Below, one piece after another: positions 44,183 to 55,225 of a stretch of 64,000 nucleotides of DNA (positions are counted from its first letter, which is position 1; the number at the start of each line of letters is the position of its first letter). The notes below the pieces were generated by a model. It searched no databases. It was not told where the DNA came from and saw only the letters and a program-made list of their open reading frames with translations. The translations under genes were made by a program, and so were the position numbers. Source of the stretch: an uncultured Pelagibacteraceae bacterium (GTDB taxonomy: Bacteria; Pseudomonadota; Alphaproteobacteria; Pelagibacterales; Pelagibacteraceae); contig CABZHY010000001.1 of NCBI GenBank assembly GCA_902525565.1, forward strand, positions 62,001 to 126,000, read 5' to 3'.

Positions 44183-44269
44183 CTTTTTCGCATTTTTCGA
44201 TGATAATATTAATAAAAATGTGACGTATCAGCCCTTCAACAACAGATAAAAACTGATATATAGATTTCC

Positions 44270-44638
44270 ATGTTATCTGATTTTTTAAAAGATTACTTAC
44301 CAATAATAATTTTTTTAGTATTAGCTCTCGGGTTAAGTTGTGCTTTTGTAGTTGTAAACTTTATTTTATCACCAAAAAAACCTGATCCCGAAAAACTTTC
44401 AGCTTACGAGTGTGGTTTTGAACCTTTCGAAGATTCAAGAATGGAATTTGATGTAAGGTTTTATTTGGTTGCAATTCTGTTTATTATTTTTGATTTAGAG
44501 ATAGCATTTCTATTTCCTTGGGCAATATCTCTTGGAAATATTGGATTATTAGGTTTTTCATCAATGATGATATTTTTGTTCATACTTACAATAGGTTTTG
44601 TTTATGAATGGAAAAAAGGTGCTTTAGACTGGGAATAA
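44270..44638 (+). CDS. nuoA: NADH-quinone oxidoreductase subunit A
   Basis: Three-helix membrane subunit of complex I, 122 residues, with the conserved '[23 protein letters not shown]' region between helices 1 and 2 (including the Cys of the quinone-site loop). First gene of the 14-gene nuo operon. The 87 bp between tRNA-Asp and its ATG hold a possible promoter (TTCAAC at 44235, TATATA at 44257, 16-bp spacer), which is weak evidence. Confidence 0.97.
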   Translation: MLSDFLKDYLPIIIFLVLALGLSCAFVVVNFILSPKKPDPEKLSAYECGFEPFEDSRMEFDVRFYLVAILFIIFDLEIAFLFPWAISLGNIGLLGFSSMMIFLFILTIGFVYEWKKGALDWE

Positions 44639-44653
44639 AAATTATAAACCAAA

Positions 44654-45169
44654 ATGAATAATAAAATAGATCAAGTTCCTGAGGAATTTAAACAACTTGC
44701 AGAAGATTTTAGCAAGAATGGTTTTATAACAACCTCACTTGATAATTTAGTTAACTGGTCAAGATCAGGTTCACTTCACTGGATGACTTTTGGATTAGCT
44801 TGTTGTGCTGTTGAAATGATGCAAACAGCTATGCCAAGATATGATTTAGAAAGATTTGGAGCAGCTCCACGAGGCTCTCCAAGACAATCAGATGTTATGA
44901 TAGTTGCAGGAACTTTAACAAATAAAATGGCGCCTGCTTTAAGGAAAGTTTATGACCAAATGCCTGAACCGAGATATGTTATTTCTATGGGTAGTTGCGC
45001 AAATGGAGGTGGATATTACCATTATTCATATTCAGTTGTTAGAGGTTGTGATCGTATTGTTCCAGTTGATGTTTACGTACCAGGATGTCCCCCATCAGCA
45101 GAGGCATTGTTGTACGGAATCCTTCAATTGCAAAAAAAAATTAGAAATAAAGGATCTTTTATTAGATAG
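44654..45169 (+). CDS. nuoB: NADH-quinone oxidoreductase subunit B
   Basis: Carries cluster N2, the last Fe-S centre before quinone. The 171-residue protein has the ligands 'LACCAVEMM' (adjacent Cys pair), 'MGSCANGGG' and 'VPGCPPSAE'. It is soluble and docks on NuoD at the quinone cavity. It starts 15 nt after nuoA. Confidence 0.98.
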   Translation: MNNKIDQVPEEFKQLAEDFSKNGFITTSLDNLVNWSRSGSLHWMTFGLACCAVEMMQTAMPRYDLERFGAAPRGSPRQSDVMIVAGTLTNKMAPALRKVYDQMPEPRYVISMGSCANGGGYYHYSYSVVRGCDRIVPVDVYVPGCPPSAEALLYGILQLQKKIRNKGSFIR

Positions 45170-45171
45170 AT

Positions 45172-45777
45172 ATGAAAAGTTTAGAAGATTTAGAAAAAAA
45201 AATTAATTCTGAGTTAAATACAAAAATTAACAATACAGAGATAAAACATAATCAAATTTATATAGAAATAGATAAAGATGATATAATTGATGTCACATTG
45301 TTTCTAAAAACAAATCAAGACACAAAATTCAGACAATTAATAGATATTACCGTAGTAGATTATCCTGAAAACAACTTAAGATTTGAGGTTGTATACTTAT
45401 TTTTAAGCCATGAATTTAATCAAAGATTGATTGTAAAATACTCAATTGCAGAAAATGAAGTTATCCCATCTTTAACAAGTATTTTTCCATCAGCAAATTG
45501 GATGGAGAGAGAAGTTTTTGACATGTATGGAGTATCTTTTAAGGACCACCCAGATTTAAGAAGAATACTAACCGATTATGGGTTTGAGGGTCATCCATTA
45601 AGAAAAGATTTTCCACTAACTGGTCATTCTGAAGTCAGATATAGCGAAGATCAAAAAAAGGTAATTAGTGAACCAGTAAAGCTCGAACAAAATTATAGAA
45701 ATTTTGATTATGAAAGTCCTTGGAAAGGAACAAAATATATTAAAGAGGAAATTGAAAATAATGACAAAAAAAATTAA
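45172..45777 (+). CDS. nuoC: NADH-quinone oxidoreductase subunit C
   Basis: 30-kDa-type peripheral subunit, 201 residues, with the signature '[37 protein letters not shown]' region near residues 120-157. It is separate from NuoD, unlike the fused form of E. coli. It overlaps the start of nuoD by 17 nt. Confidence 0.97.
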   Translation: MKSLEDLEKKINSELNTKINNTEIKHNQIYIEIDKDDIIDVTLFLKTNQDTKFRQLIDITVVDYPENNLRFEVVYLFLSHEFNQRLIVKYSIAENEVIPSLTSIFPSANWMEREVFDMYGVSFKDHPDLRRILTDYGFEGHPLRKDFPLTGHSEVRYSEDQKKVISEPVKLEQNYRNFDYESPWKGTKYIKEEIENNDKKN

Positions 45778-46936
45778 AAATTTAAATTTAAATTTTGGGC
45801 CTCAGCACCCAGCAGCTCATGGTGTACTTAGGTTAATTCTAGAGCTTGACGGTGAGGTAGTTGAGAAGGCAGACCCACATATTGGTTTACTTCATAGAGG
45901 AACAGAAAAGCTTATTGAGAATAAAACTTATATGCAGGCAGTTCCTTATTTTGATCGTTTAGATTATGTAGCACCCATGAATCAAGAACATGCTTTTGCA
46001 TTAGCAATTGAAAAAATACTTAAAATAAATGTACCAATTAGAGCACAATACATAAGAGTTATATTTTGTGAAATTGGAAGAATCCTAAGTCATATTTTAA
46101 ATGTAACAACGCAAGCACTTGATGTTGGTGCTCTAACACCGTCACTTTGGGGTTTTGAGGAAAGAGAAACGTTAATGACATTTTATGAAAGAGCTTCAGG
46201 ATCTAGACTCCATGCTAATTATTTTAGAGCGGGTGGTGTTCATCAAGACTTACCAAAAGGTTTAGAAGAAGATATTGCAAAATTTTGTGAAACTTTTCCA
46301 AAAATAATTAACGATTTAGAAAGTTTGTTAACAGATAATAGAATATTTAAACAAAGAAATGTTGATATCGGAGTAGTTACAAAGGAAGACGCTTTAGATT
46401 ACTCTTTTTCAGGAGTTATGATTAGAGGCTCGGGAGTTCCGTGGGATTTAAGAAAATCTCAACCTTATGATTGTTATGGAAGTTTAGATTTTAAAATTCC
46501 TGTTGGAAAAAACGGAGATTGTTACGACAGATATTTATGTAGAATTGAAGAAATGAAAGAAAGTGTATCAATTATTAAACAGTGTCTTGCTAAAATGGAA
46601 AAAGGTCCAATTAAATCATTAGATGGAAAGATTAGTCCACCAGCTAAGTCAGAAATCAAACAATCAATGGAAGCTTTAATTCATCATTTCAAACTTTTCA
46701 CGGAGGGATACAGAGTTCCAAAAGATGAAATTTATACAGCTGTTGAGGCACCAAAAGGAGAATTTGGTGTTTACTTAATATCTGATGGATCAAGTAAACC
46801 TTATAAATGTAAAATAAGAGCTCCAGGATTTTCACATTTACAATCAATGGATTATCTTATTAAAGGCCATATGTTAGCTGATGTTCCGGCGGTATTAGGT
46901 TCTTTAGATATTGTTTTCGGTGAGGTAGACAGATGA
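45761..46936 (+). CDS. nuoD: NADH-quinone oxidoreductase subunit D
   Basis: 49-kDa subunit forming much of the quinone-binding site; 391 residues. I chose ATG 45761 because the conserved '[12 protein letters not shown]' follows about ten residues later; an earlier ATG (45704) would add an unconserved stretch within nuoC. '[10 protein letters not shown]' and the C-terminal '[13 protein letters not shown]' are typical. Overlaps nuoC by 17 nt and nuoE by 4 nt. Confidence 0.97.
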   Translation: MTKKIKNLNLNFGPQHPAAHGVLRLILELDGEVVEKADPHIGLLHRGTEKLIENKTYMQAVPYFDRLDYVAPMNQEHAFALAIEKILKINVPIRAQYIRVIFCEIGRILSHILNVTTQALDVGALTPSLWGFEERETLMTFYERASGSRLHANYFRAGGVHQDLPKGLEEDIAKFCETFPKIINDLESLLTDNRIFKQRNVDIGVVTKEDALDYSFSGVMIRGSGVPWDLRKSQPYDCYGSLDFKIPVGKNGDCYDRYLCRIEEMKESVSIIKQCLAKMEKGPIKSLDGKISPPAKSEIKQSMEALIHHFKLFTEGYRVPKDEIYTAVEAPKGEFGVYLISDGSSKPYKCKIRAPGFSHLQSMDYLIKGHMLADVPAVLGSLDIVFGEVDR

Positions 46937-47541
46937 GCTTAAGAAGACCTGCTAAAGATCAACCAGACAGTTTTAAGTTTAATGCGTCATCTTTAGAGGC
47001 AGCAAATAGTATTGTTGCAAAATACCCTGAAGGAAAACAACACAGTGCAGTAATGGCTTTATTATATATTGCTCAAAGACAAAATAATAATTGGATACCA
47101 TTAGCTGCAATGAAGTATATCGCTAATTTTTTAGATATGCCTTACATTAAAGTTTACGAGGTAGCTACTTTTTATACAATGTACAATTTATCTCCTGTAG
47201 GCAAATACTTTGTTCAAGTATGTACTACAACACCCTGTATGATAAGAGGCGCAAATCAATTAGTTGAGGCCTGTAAGGAAAAAATTTCTGAGAACGAATG
47301 TGAATTATCAAATGATAAAAGCTGTTCTTGGATGGAAGTTGAATGCTTGGGAGCATGTGTCAATGCACCAATGATGCAAATTAATGATGACTATTATGAG
47401 GATTTAGATAAACAAAAAACTTTAGATATTTTAGATAAAATATTAAATGGAGAAACTCCAAAACCTGGTTCATACAGGGGAAGAGTAAATAATGAACCAG
47501 AAAATAATAGAAAAACCTTAATGGATTTAAAAAATGCTTAA
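46933..47541 (+). CDS. nuoE: NADH-quinone oxidoreductase subunit E
   Basis: 24-kDa subunit with a [2Fe-2S] cluster bound by Cys in '[10 protein letters not shown]' and '[12 protein letters not shown]'. At 202 residues it has a C-terminal extension after the Fe-S domain, ending '[10 protein letters not shown]', as is common in alphaproteobacteria. It overlaps nuoD (ATGA) and nuoF (8 nt). Confidence 0.97.
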   Translation: MSLRRPAKDQPDSFKFNASSLEAANSIVAKYPEGKQHSAVMALLYIAQRQNNNWIPLAAMKYIANFLDMPYIKVYEVATFYTMYNLSPVGKYFVQVCTTTPCMIRGANQLVEACKEKISENECELSNDKSCSWMEVECLGACVNAPMMQINDDYYEDLDKQKTLDILDKILNGETPKPGSYRGRVNNEPENNRKTLMDLKNA

Positions 47542-48865
47542 AGATCAAGATAGAATTTTTCAAAATTTATATAACGATAAAGGTTCAGATTTATCTTCAT
47601 CACAACAGAGAGGTGATTGGATAAATACAAAAGAAATTACTGATAAAGGAAGAGACTGGATAATTAATGAAATTAAAGAATCTCAGCTAAGAGGTCGAGG
47701 TGGGGCAGGTTTTCCTACAGGTTTAAAATGGTCATTTGCGCCAAAAGAAGTTGGATCTAGACCACACTACTTAGTTATTAACGGAGATGAGTCCGAACCA
47801 GGAACTTGCAAAGATAGAGATATTCTAAGATTTGAGCCTCATAAGTTAATAGAAGGTTGTTTAATTGCATCTTATGCAGTGCAAGCGCATGTTTGTTATA
47901 TTTACATAAGGGGAGAATATTTTGTTGATGGTCAAAAACTTCAGGCTGCAATAGATGAGGCTTATGAGAAAAAATTCTTAGGTAAAAATGCAGCAGGCAC
48001 TGGTTGGGATTTAGATATTTATATTCATTATGGTGCCGGTGCATACATTTGTGGAGAGGAAACAGCTTTATTAGAAAGTATCGAAGGTAAAAAAGGCCAA
48101 CCTAGATTAAAACCACCATTCCCTGCTCTAATTGGTCTTTATGGATGTCCAACAATTATTAACAACGTCGAAACTATAGCCGTAGTCCCAACAATTCTTA
48201 GAAGAGGTGGAAAATGGTTTGCTTCTCTTGGAAGAGAAAAGAACACAGGTACAAAAATATTTTGTATATCTGGAAATGTAAATACACCTTGCAATGTTGA
48301 GGAAGAAATGAACATTCCTTTAAAAGAATTAATTGAAGTTCATGCAGGTGGTGTTATTGGAGGTTGGGATAATCTTCAAGCAGTAATTCCTGGTGGTTCA
48401 TCAATGCCACTAATTCCGAAAGAGAAATGTGAAACATTAACTATGGATTTTGATTCACTTATGGCTGAGAAAAGTGGTTTAGGAACAGCAGGCATAGTTG
48501 TCATTAATAAAGATCAAGACATAATTAAATGCATGGCAAGAATAGCAAGATTTTATAAACATGAAAGTTGTGGTCAATGTACACCTTGTAGAGAGGGTTC
48601 AGGTTGGATGTGGAGAATGCTTGAGAGAATGGCAAAAGGTGATGCAACCAAGGATGAGGTGGATATGCTAGGAGATGTTACAAATCAAATAGCAGGACAC
48701 ACTATTTGTGCATTTGGGGAAGGTTCATCCTGGCCGGTTCAAGGATTACTTAGACATTTTAAAAAAGAAATCGAGAAAAGAAATAATTTGGATCCTATTG
48801 TTCAAAAGAAAAACAATATTCCATATTTAGTTGATCAACATTTACTAGACAAAAAAAATGCTTAA
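47534..48865 (+). CDS. nuoF: NADH-quinone oxidoreductase subunit F
   Basis: 51-kDa subunit, site of NADH oxidation, 443 residues. The NADH/FMN region has '[15 protein letters not shown]' near residue 52 and '[15 protein letters not shown]'. The [4Fe-4S] N3 ligands are in '[12 protein letters not shown]' with the fourth Cys in 'HTICAFGE'. Overlaps nuoE and nuoG by 8 nt each. Confidence 0.98.
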   Translation: MLKDQDRIFQNLYNDKGSDLSSSQQRGDWINTKEITDKGRDWIINEIKESQLRGRGGAGFPTGLKWSFAPKEVGSRPHYLVINGDESEPGTCKDRDILRFEPHKLIEGCLIASYAVQAHVCYIYIRGEYFVDGQKLQAAIDEAYEKKFLGKNAAGTGWDLDIYIHYGAGAYICGEETALLESIEGKKGQPRLKPPFPALIGLYGCPTIINNVETIAVVPTILRRGGKWFASLGREKNTGTKIFCISGNVNTPCNVEEEMNIPLKELIEVHAGGVIGGWDNLQAVIPGGSSMPLIPKEKCETLTMDFDSLMAEKSGLGTAGIVVINKDQDIIKCMARIARFYKHESCGQCTPCREGSGWMWRMLERMAKGDATKDEVDMLGDVTNQIAGHTICAFGEGSSWPVQGLLRHFKKEIEKRNNLDPIVQKKNNIPYLVDQHLLDKKNA

Positions 48866-50885
48866 ATTGAAAGTTAATGAAATCGAAGTTGAAGTTGAAG
48901 AAGGTTTAACTGTTCTTCAAGCTTGTGAAAAAGCTGGGGTTGAAATCCCAAGATTTTGTTATCATGAAAAATTATCGATAGCAGGTAATTGTAGAATGTG
49001 TTTAGTTGAAATGGAAAAATCTCCTAAACCAATTGCTTCATGTGCTATGCCTGCTGCTGAGGGTATGAATATTAAAACAAATACTGCTCTTGTTGAAAAA
49101 GCTCGTAAGGGTGTAATGGAATTTTTGTTAGCTAACCATCCCTTAGATTGCCCAGTGTGTGATCAAGGAGGTGAATGTGATCTCCAAGATCAATCAATGT
49201 ACTATGGGGTAGACAAATCAAGATTTAAAGAAAACAAAAGGGCAGTCCCTGAAAAAAATATGGGACCATTGATTAAAACTCAAATGACCAGATGTATTCA
49301 TTGTACGAGGTGTGTAAGATTTGCAACAGAAGTAGCAGGGGTTCCAGAACTAGGTGCTATAGGTAGAGGGGAAGATATGCAAATTACCACTTATTTAGAA
49401 CAATCAATGCAATCTGAATTGTCTGCTAACGTTGTAGATTTATGTCCAGTAGGAGCCCTTACCTCAAAACCTTATGTTTTTGAAGCTAGACCATGGGAAC
49501 TAAAGAAAACAGAAACAATTGATGTAATGGATGCAATTGGATCAAATATAAGAGTAGACACATACGATTGGGAAGTCAAAAGAGTACTTCCAATTATAAA
49601 TGAAGACATTAATGAGGAGTGGATCTCTGACAAAACGAGATATGCATGTGATGGACTTCTTCATCAAAGATTAGACACACCATTAATTAAATACAACGGT
49701 AAGTTTGAGAAAGCCTCATGGGATGAAGTTTACAAAATAATTAAATCTAAATTTGAAAATACATCAAAAGAAAAAATATGTGGTTTTGTTGGTGATTTAA
49801 GTAATATGGAGACTGGTTATATTTTTAAAGAGTTTTTTGATAGAACAATTGATAATAAAAATTACGATTCAAGATCTGATAACAGATTTATAAATACTTC
49901 AAAAAGAGAAAATTATTTATTTAATTCTTCAATTAATGGAATTGAAGAAGCAGATTTAATTTTGTTAGTAGGCGCAAACCCAAGATACGAAGCAACTATT
50001 TTAAATGCCAGAATTAGAAAAGCTTATTTAAACAATAATACAAAAATAATTTCACTTAATGATGTTGGTGATTTAACTTATCCTTATCAAAGTTTAGATG
50101 GTCAAACTCAAACTTTAAACAATATTCTTGAAGGAAATCATGACATATCTAAAGAAATTGTTAATTCAAAAAAACCAATAATTATTATTGGTGAGTCTCT
50201 ACTTAGATTGAAATCTTCAGAATTTTTATTCAATAAAACAAAAGAATTTTTATCGGTAAATAATAAAATTTCAGATGAATGGAACTCTTTAAATATTTTA
50301 TCAACAGATGCAGCAACAGTAGGGAATATTGATCTTGGAATAGTTAATAATGAAAATAATTTAATAAGTGAGTTAAAAGAACATAAATTTGATACTGTTT
50401 ATCTTGTAGGTCAAGATAATTTAGAATTTGAAAAAAAAGATGAATTCATAATTTATCAAGGTAGCCATGGTGATAAGGGTGCAGAGTCCGCTGATATTAT
50501 TTTACCAGGAGCTGCCTATACTGAACAAGATGGATACTTTACTAATCTAGAGGGAAAAATTCAAAAAGCTTATAAAGCATCATATCCACCAGGTGAAGCA
50601 AAAGAAGATTGGCAAATAATTAATGAACTTGCTGAATTTATGAATAATAGAAAATTATTTAATGACAAAAATGAATTAGAAAGCAGCATGTTTAATTATT
50701 TAAATTTACAAAAGGGAAAAGAAGTAAATGACACAAATAATTCTACTAATGAGTTTCAAAATGAAACTTTAAGAATAAAGGTAAAAGATTATTATTTTTC
50801 AAATGTTATTGCTAGATCATCAAAAACGATGGTTGAATGTAATAACTCTAAATTAAATCTAAAATCAACAGGTACAGAAGGTTAA
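48858..50885 (+). CDS. nuoG: NADH-quinone oxidoreductase subunit G
   Basis: 75-kDa Fe-S subunit, 675 residues, the size seen in mitochondria and alphaproteobacteria rather than the longer enteric form. The N-terminal [2Fe-2S] ferredoxin domain ('[15 protein letters not shown]') is followed by the His/Cys cluster domain ('[18 protein letters not shown]') and N4 ligands ('[11 protein letters not shown]'). A molybdopterin-oxidoreductase-like domain fills the rest and is less conserved at the C-terminus. Confidence 0.97.
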   Translation: MLKLKVNEIEVEVEEGLTVLQACEKAGVEIPRFCYHEKLSIAGNCRMCLVEMEKSPKPIASCAMPAAEGMNIKTNTALVEKARKGVMEFLLANHPLDCPVCDQGGECDLQDQSMYYGVDKSRFKENKRAVPEKNMGPLIKTQMTRCIHCTRCVRFATEVAGVPELGAIGRGEDMQITTYLEQSMQSELSANVVDLCPVGALTSKPYVFEARPWELKKTETIDVMDAIGSNIRVDTYDWEVKRVLPIINEDINEEWISDKTRYACDGLLHQRLDTPLIKYNGKFEKASWDEVYKIIKSKFENTSKEKICGFVGDLSNMETGYIFKEFFDRTIDNKNYDSRSDNRFINTSKRENYLFNSSINGIEEADLILLVGANPRYEATILNARIRKAYLNNNTKIISLNDVGDLTYPYQSLDGQTQTLNNILEGNHDISKEIVNSKKPIIIIGESLLRLKSSEFLFNKTKEFLSVNNKISDEWNSLNILSTDAATVGNIDLGIVNNENNLISELKEHKFDTVYLVGQDNLEFEKKDEFIIYQGSHGDKGAESADIILPGAAYTEQDGYFTNLEGKIQKAYKASYPPGEAKEDWQIINELAEFMNNRKLFNDKNELESSMFNYLNLQKGKEVNDTNNSTNEFQNETLRIKVKDYYFSNVIARSSKTMVECNNSKLNLKSTGTEG

Positions 50886-50886
50886 T

Positions 50887-51885
50887 ATGGAATACTTGAG
50901 TACAGTTTTTCAAGAGGTTTATAAAATTTTATTTTTGCTAGTTCCTGTTCTAGTTTCAGTGGCAATGATAGTTTGGCTTGATAGAAGGGTTTGGGCTTTT
51001 GTTCAAAAAAGACAAGGACCTAATGTTGTTGGTCCTTTTGGCTTATTACAATCTATAGCTGATGCTTTAAAATATATATTTAAAGAAATCATTATTCCAT
51101 CCAGCTCAAACAAAGTAATTTTTATATTGGCTCCAATAGTCACAATGACTTTAGCTTTAATATCTTGGGCTGTAATCCCATTTAGTGCAACTCAAGTTTT
51201 GGCTGATATCAATGTAGGAATTCTTTACTTATTTGCTGTTTCTTCATTAGGTGTTTACGGAATAATAATGGGTGGATGGGCATCAAATTCCAAGTATCCA
51301 TTTCTTGGAGCAATTCGTTCTGCTGCTCAAATGGTATCTTATGAAGTTTCAATTGGAGTAATAATTATTAATGTTTTACTTTGTGTTGGTTCATTAAACT
51401 TAAACGACATCGTTATTGCTCAACAAAATATGTGGTTTGTTATTCCTTTATTTCCAATGTTTGTAATATTCTTTATTTCCGCTTTGGCTGAAACCAACAG
51501 GCCCCCTTTTGATTTACCCGAAGCAGAGGCAGAGTTGGTTGCAGGTTATCAAACAGAATATTCAGGAATGATGTATGCAATGTTTTGGTTAGGGGAGTAT
51601 GCAAATATTTTATTAATGTGTGCAATGGGAGCAATATTATTTTTAGGTGGATGGATGTCTCCAATTGATTTTTATCCATTTACTTTAGTGCCAGGTGCAA
51701 TATGGTTAATATTAAAAATTCTACTTTTATTTATCCTTTTTGCTTTAGTTAAAGCGATAGTGCCTAGATACAGATATGACCAGTTAATGAGACTTGGATG
51801 GAAAGTGTTTCTTCCTCTTTCTCTAATTTGGGTAGTATTAACAGCTAGCTATTTATTTTATTTTAACCTTTTACCAGTGAATTAA
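50887..51885 (+). CDS. nuoH: NADH-quinone oxidoreductase subunit H
   Basis: Membrane subunit of 332 residues with eight helices that links the quinone cavity to the proton pumps. Signatures '[20 protein letters not shown]' and '[20 protein letters not shown]' are intact. One base after nuoG. Confidence 0.98.
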   Translation: MEYLSTVFQEVYKILFLLVPVLVSVAMIVWLDRRVWAFVQKRQGPNVVGPFGLLQSIADALKYIFKEIIIPSSSNKVIFILAPIVTMTLALISWAVIPFSATQVLADINVGILYLFAVSSLGVYGIIMGGWASNSKYPFLGAIRSAAQMVSYEVSIGVIIINVLLCVGSLNLNDIVIAQQNMWFVIPLFPMFVIFFISALAETNRPPFDLPEAEAELVAGYQTEYSGMMYAMFWLGEYANILLMCAMGAILFLGGWMSPIDFYPFTLVPGAIWLILKILLLFILFALVKAIVPRYRYDQLMRLGWKVFLPLSLIWVVLTASYLFYFNLLPVN

Positions 51886-51887
51886 TT

Positions 51888-52373
51888 ATGAATATTTCCA
51901 GATTTTTTAAAACAATATTTATGACTGACTTCATCGGTGGTTTATTTATTGCTATTAAAGAATTATTTAAATCAAAAAAAACAATTAATTACCCTTTTGA
52001 AAAAGGTAAAATAAGTCCTCGTTTTAGAGGTGAGCATGCTTTAAGAAGATATCCAAATGGAGAAGAAAGATGTATTGCTTGTAAATTATGTGAAGCAGTA
52101 TGTCCTGCACAAGCAATAACAATAGAATCTACTGAAAGAGAAGACGGAAGTAGAAAAACAACACGTTACGATATTGATATGATGAAATGTATTTATTGTG
52201 GATTATGTGAAGAGTCTTGTCCAGTAGATGCAATAGTACAAGGTCCAAATTTTGAATTTTCTACAGAAACACGAGAAGAACTGTATTATACAAAAGAAAA
52301 GTTATTAGATAATGGTGATAGATGGGAGAATGTTTTGGAGGCTAATATTAAAGCTGACAATATCCATAGATAA
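51888..52373 (+). CDS. nuoI: NADH-quinone oxidoreductase subunit I
   Basis: Ferredoxin-like subunit of 161 residues carrying two [4Fe-4S] clusters, with the two Cys-x2-Cys-x2-Cys-x3-Cys motifs in '[12 protein letters not shown]' and '[12 protein letters not shown]'. An N-terminal amphipathic stretch contacts NuoH. Two bases after nuoH. Confidence 0.98.
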   Translation: MNISRFFKTIFMTDFIGGLFIAIKELFKSKKTINYPFEKGKISPRFRGEHALRRYPNGEERCIACKLCEAVCPAQAITIESTEREDGSRKTTRYDIDMMKCIYCGLCEESCPVDAIVQGPNFEFSTETREELYYTKEKLLDNGDRWENVLEANIKADNIHR

Positions 52374-52375
52374 AA

Positions 52376-53008
52376 ATGATTGCACACGCTATTTTCTTTT
52401 ATACATTTTCTATAATTGCTGTTGTTTCTGCCATAATGGTTACTGCTTCTAAAAATACTGTTCACTCAGTATTTTTCTTAATTTTAGATTTCATAAGTAT
52501 TTCTTGTCTTTTTATAATGATTGGCGCTGAATTTTTGGGAATGATAATGCTAATTGTTTATGTTGGAGCTGTTGCAGTTCTGTTTTTATTTGTTGTTATG
52601 ATGTTAAACGTAGCCCAACAAAAAAATCAATGGTTTGCAGGTCAACAAAGCTCCAAACATATTCCAGTAGGACTAATTATCAGTACCCTTATATTCGTTG
52701 AAGTAATAATTGTAATTGGTGGTTGGAAATATAAACCAGAAATTTTTGATATTAATAATTCAATTGCTCAAACAAGCATTAGCAACACTCACTCATTAGG
52801 ACAGATTTTATATACAGATTATATTCATGTGTTTCAAATAAGTGGAATGATCCTATTAGTAGCTATGGTTGGGGCTATTGTATTAACATTTAGACAAAGA
52901 TCAGGTGTAAAAAGACAAAGTTATATCAAGCAAATATCTAGAGAAAGAGCTGAAGGTGTAGAGGTGCTAGAAGTTCAGAGTAATAAAGGGGTTAAAATAG
53001 ATGATTGA
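52376..53008 (+). CDS. nuoJ: NADH-quinone oxidoreductase subunit J
   Basis: Membrane subunit of 210 residues with five helices. The conserved pi-bulge helix region '[25 protein letters not shown]' lies near residue 57. Overlaps nuoK by 8 nt. Confidence 0.96.
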   Translation: MIAHAIFFYTFSIIAVVSAIMVTASKNTVHSVFFLILDFISISCLFIMIGAEFLGMIMLIVYVGAVAVLFLFVVMMLNVAQQKNQWFAGQQSSKHIPVGLIISTLIFVEVIIVIGGWKYKPEIFDINNSIAQTSISNTHSLGQILYTDYIHVFQISGMILLVAMVGAIVLTFRQRSGVKRQSYIKQISRERAEGVEVLEVQSNKGVKIDD

Positions 53009-53312
53009 TATAGGTTTAGGACATTATTTAACCTTAGGAGCAGTGATATTTTCAATTGGAGTAATTGGTATTTTTCTTAATAGGAAGAACATTATTGTCA
53101 TATTAATGAGTATTGAACTGATATTACTTGCAGTAAATATTAATTTAGTTGCTTTTTCTATTTATTTAGGAGATTTGGCAGGACAAGTCTTTACTTTATT
53201 TATTCTTACAGTTGCAGCAGCAGAAGCAGCTATAGGATTAGCAATTATAGTAGTATATTTTAGAAATTCTGGAACAATACGAGTTGAAGAAATTGATAAG
53301 TTGAAAGGATAA
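53001..53312 (+). CDS. nuoK: NADH-quinone oxidoreductase subunit K
   Basis: Three-helix membrane subunit of 103 residues with the buried glutamates of helices 2 and 3 ('[18 protein letters not shown]' and '[13 protein letters not shown]') needed for proton pumping. Two bases before nuoL. Confidence 0.97.
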   Translation: MIDIGLGHYLTLGAVIFSIGVIGIFLNRKNIIVILMSIELILLAVNINLVAFSIYLGDLAGQVFTLFILTVAAAEAAIGLAIIVVYFRNSGTIRVEEIDKLKG

Positions 53313-53314
53313 TC

Positions 53315-55225
53315 ATGGAACTATCAATTATATTTCTTCCACTTATTGCATCAATTATTTCTGGTTTTTTTGGAAAATATATCGGTGATAGAAATTCTGA
53401 AATAGTAACTAGCGTACTTGTTTCAATTTCTGCTCTTTTATCAATTTTTGTTCTTTATCAAGTAATCGTAAATCAGTACGAAGAAAATATTGTTATAGCT
53501 ACCTGGATAAGCTCAGGGTCACTTGATGTAAATTGGTCAATGTTAATTGATCCATTATCAGCTGTGATGTTAGTAGTTGTAACTTTTGTATCTGCTTTAG
53601 TGCATATCTATTCAATTGGTTACATGTCACATGATCCTCATAAACCAAGATTTATGGCTTATTTATCATTATTCACATTTGCAATGTTGATGCTTGTGAC
53701 TTCAGATAATTTTATACAATTATTTTTTGGTTGGGAAGGTGTTGGTTTATGTTCCTACTTCTTAATCGGATTCTGGTTCAAAAAGGATAGTGCAAATGCT
53801 GCAGCAATAAAAGCATTTGTTGTAAATAGAGTAGGTGATTTTGGTTTTGCTTTAGGAATTTTCTTAATATTTTATTTGTTTGGAACTGTTAATTATTCAG
53901 AAGTTTTTCAACAAATTCCAACAGTTGTAGATAAAAATTTATCATTTTTAGGTTTTGAATTTAAAGCAATAGATTTAATTTGTTTACTTTTGTTTATTGG
54001 AGCAATGGGTAAATCTGCACAGATATTGCTACATACTTGGCTACCAGATGCGATGGAGGGTCCAACTCCAGTTTCTGCATTAATTCATGCAGCAACAATG
54101 GTCACAGCTGGTGTTTTCTTAGTGGTAAGGTGTTCCCCAATTTATGAATATTCACCGTTAATACTAAATTTTATAACTATTGTTGGAATGACTACCGCAT
54201 TCTTTGCAGCAACTGTTGCTCTTGTTCAAACAGATATAAAAAAAATCATTGCTTACTCTACATGTAGTCAACTTGGTTATATGTTTTTTGCAGCTGGAGT
54301 AGGTGCATACAACGTTGCTATGTTTCACTTATTTACACATGCATTTTTCAAAGCTTTATTATTTTTAGGATCTGGATCAGTAATCCACGCATTTAAAGAT
54401 GAGCAAAATATAGATAATATGGGTGGTGTATGGAAAAAGTTACCATACACCTATACTTTAATGATTATAGGAACACTTGCTTTAACAGGTTTTCCATTTT
54501 TATCAGGATTTTATTCTAAAGATGCAATTATAGAATTTGCGTATTTAAAAGGTAATACCACAGGTTATTATGCAGCTGGGATTGGAATAATAACGGCATT
54601 TTTAACATCTATTTATTCATGGAGATTAATCTTTAAAACTTTCCATGGAGATTATAAAAATAAAGAGGTCAAGATAGAAGAAACACATGAGTCTCCATTA
54701 GTAATGCTTGTTCCTTTATTTATCCTCTCAATAGGAGCGGTATTTGCTGGTTTTCTATTTAAAGGACTATTTATTGGTCACGGTGATAATTTATTCTGGG
54801 CAGAGTCTATTAAGTTTTTAGAGCCTTTAAGCACTGAACATCCACCTTTATGGTTTTTACTTTTAACACCATGTTTAGTTTTAGTATCTATTCCAATTGC
54901 TTATTACTTATTTGTAAAAAACAAAGAGTTACCTAATTCAATAGTTTCTATGAACAAACCTTTGTATAATTTTTTAGTCAATAAATGGTATTTCGACGAG
55001 TTATACGATGTGTTGTTTATTAAAACCTCAAAAAAACTAGGTCTATTTTTGTGGAAATTTTGTGATGGAACTATAATAGATGGTTTTGGTCCTGATGGAA
55101 TTTCTTCTTTTATAAAAAAATGTTCAAATAAAGCGAATAAATTTCAAAGTGGTTTTATCTATCAATATGCATTTGTAATGTTGTTAGGTTTTTCCGCTTT
55201 ACTAACTTTTTTAATAGTTAAATAA
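53315..55225 (+). CDS. nuoL: NADH-quinone oxidoreductase subunit L
   Basis: Distal antiporter-like proton-pumping subunit, 636 residues, with about 16 helices including the long lateral helix near the C-terminus. 'FFGWEGVGLCSYFLIGFW' and 'LHTWLPDAMEGPTPVSALIHAATMVTAG' regions are characteristic. Its stop overlaps the nuoM start by one base. Confidence 0.98.
   Translation: MELSIIFLPLIASIISGFFGKYIGDRNSEIVTSVLVSISALLSIFVLYQVIVNQYEENIVIATWISSGSLDVNWSMLIDPLSAVMLVVVTFVSALVHIYSIGYMSHDPHKPRFMAYLSLFTFAMLMLVTSDNFIQLFFGWEGVGLCSYFLIGFWFKKDSANAAAIKAFVVNRVGDFGFALGIFLIFYLFGTVNYSEVFQQIPTVVDKNLSFLGFEFKAIDLICLLLFIGAMGKSAQILLHTWLPDAMEGPTPVSALIHAATMVTAGVFLVVRCSPIYEYSPLILNFITIVGMTTAFFAATVALVQTDIKKIIAYSTCSQLGYMFFAAGVGAYNVAMFHLFTHAFFKALLFLGSGSVIHAFKDEQNIDNMGGVWKKLPYTYTLMIIGTLALTGFPFLSGFYSKDAIIEFAYLKGNTTGYYAAGIGIITAFLTSIYSWRLIFKTFHGDYKNKEVKIEETHESPLVMLVPLFILSIGAVFAGFLFKGLFIGHGDNLFWAESIKFLEPLSTEHPPLWFLLLTPCLVLVSIPIAYYLFVKNKELPNSIVSMNKPLYNFLVNKWYFDELYDVLFIKTSKKLGLFLWKFCDGTIIDGFGPDGISSFIKKCSNKANKFQSGFIYQYAFVMLLGFSALLTFLIVK

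Noticed and set aside
44064-44303. A 79-codon reading frame on the minus strand across tRNA-Val, tRNA-Asp and the nuoA start
   Set aside because: It is the translation of tRNA genes in reverse ('GVKGLEPSTYRVTGDRSNQLSY' type), a well-known false gene. Both tRNAs fold fully and nuoA overlaps its start.
44750-44763. GTTAACTGGTCAAG, near-match to the shared operator
   Set aside because: It lies inside nuoB and encodes the conserved NLVNWSR segment, so the match is explained by protein sequence.
45704-45760. Earlier ATG for nuoD
   Set aside because: The extra 19 residues lie wholly within nuoC and are unlike any NuoD N-terminus; ATG 45761 gives the usual start.
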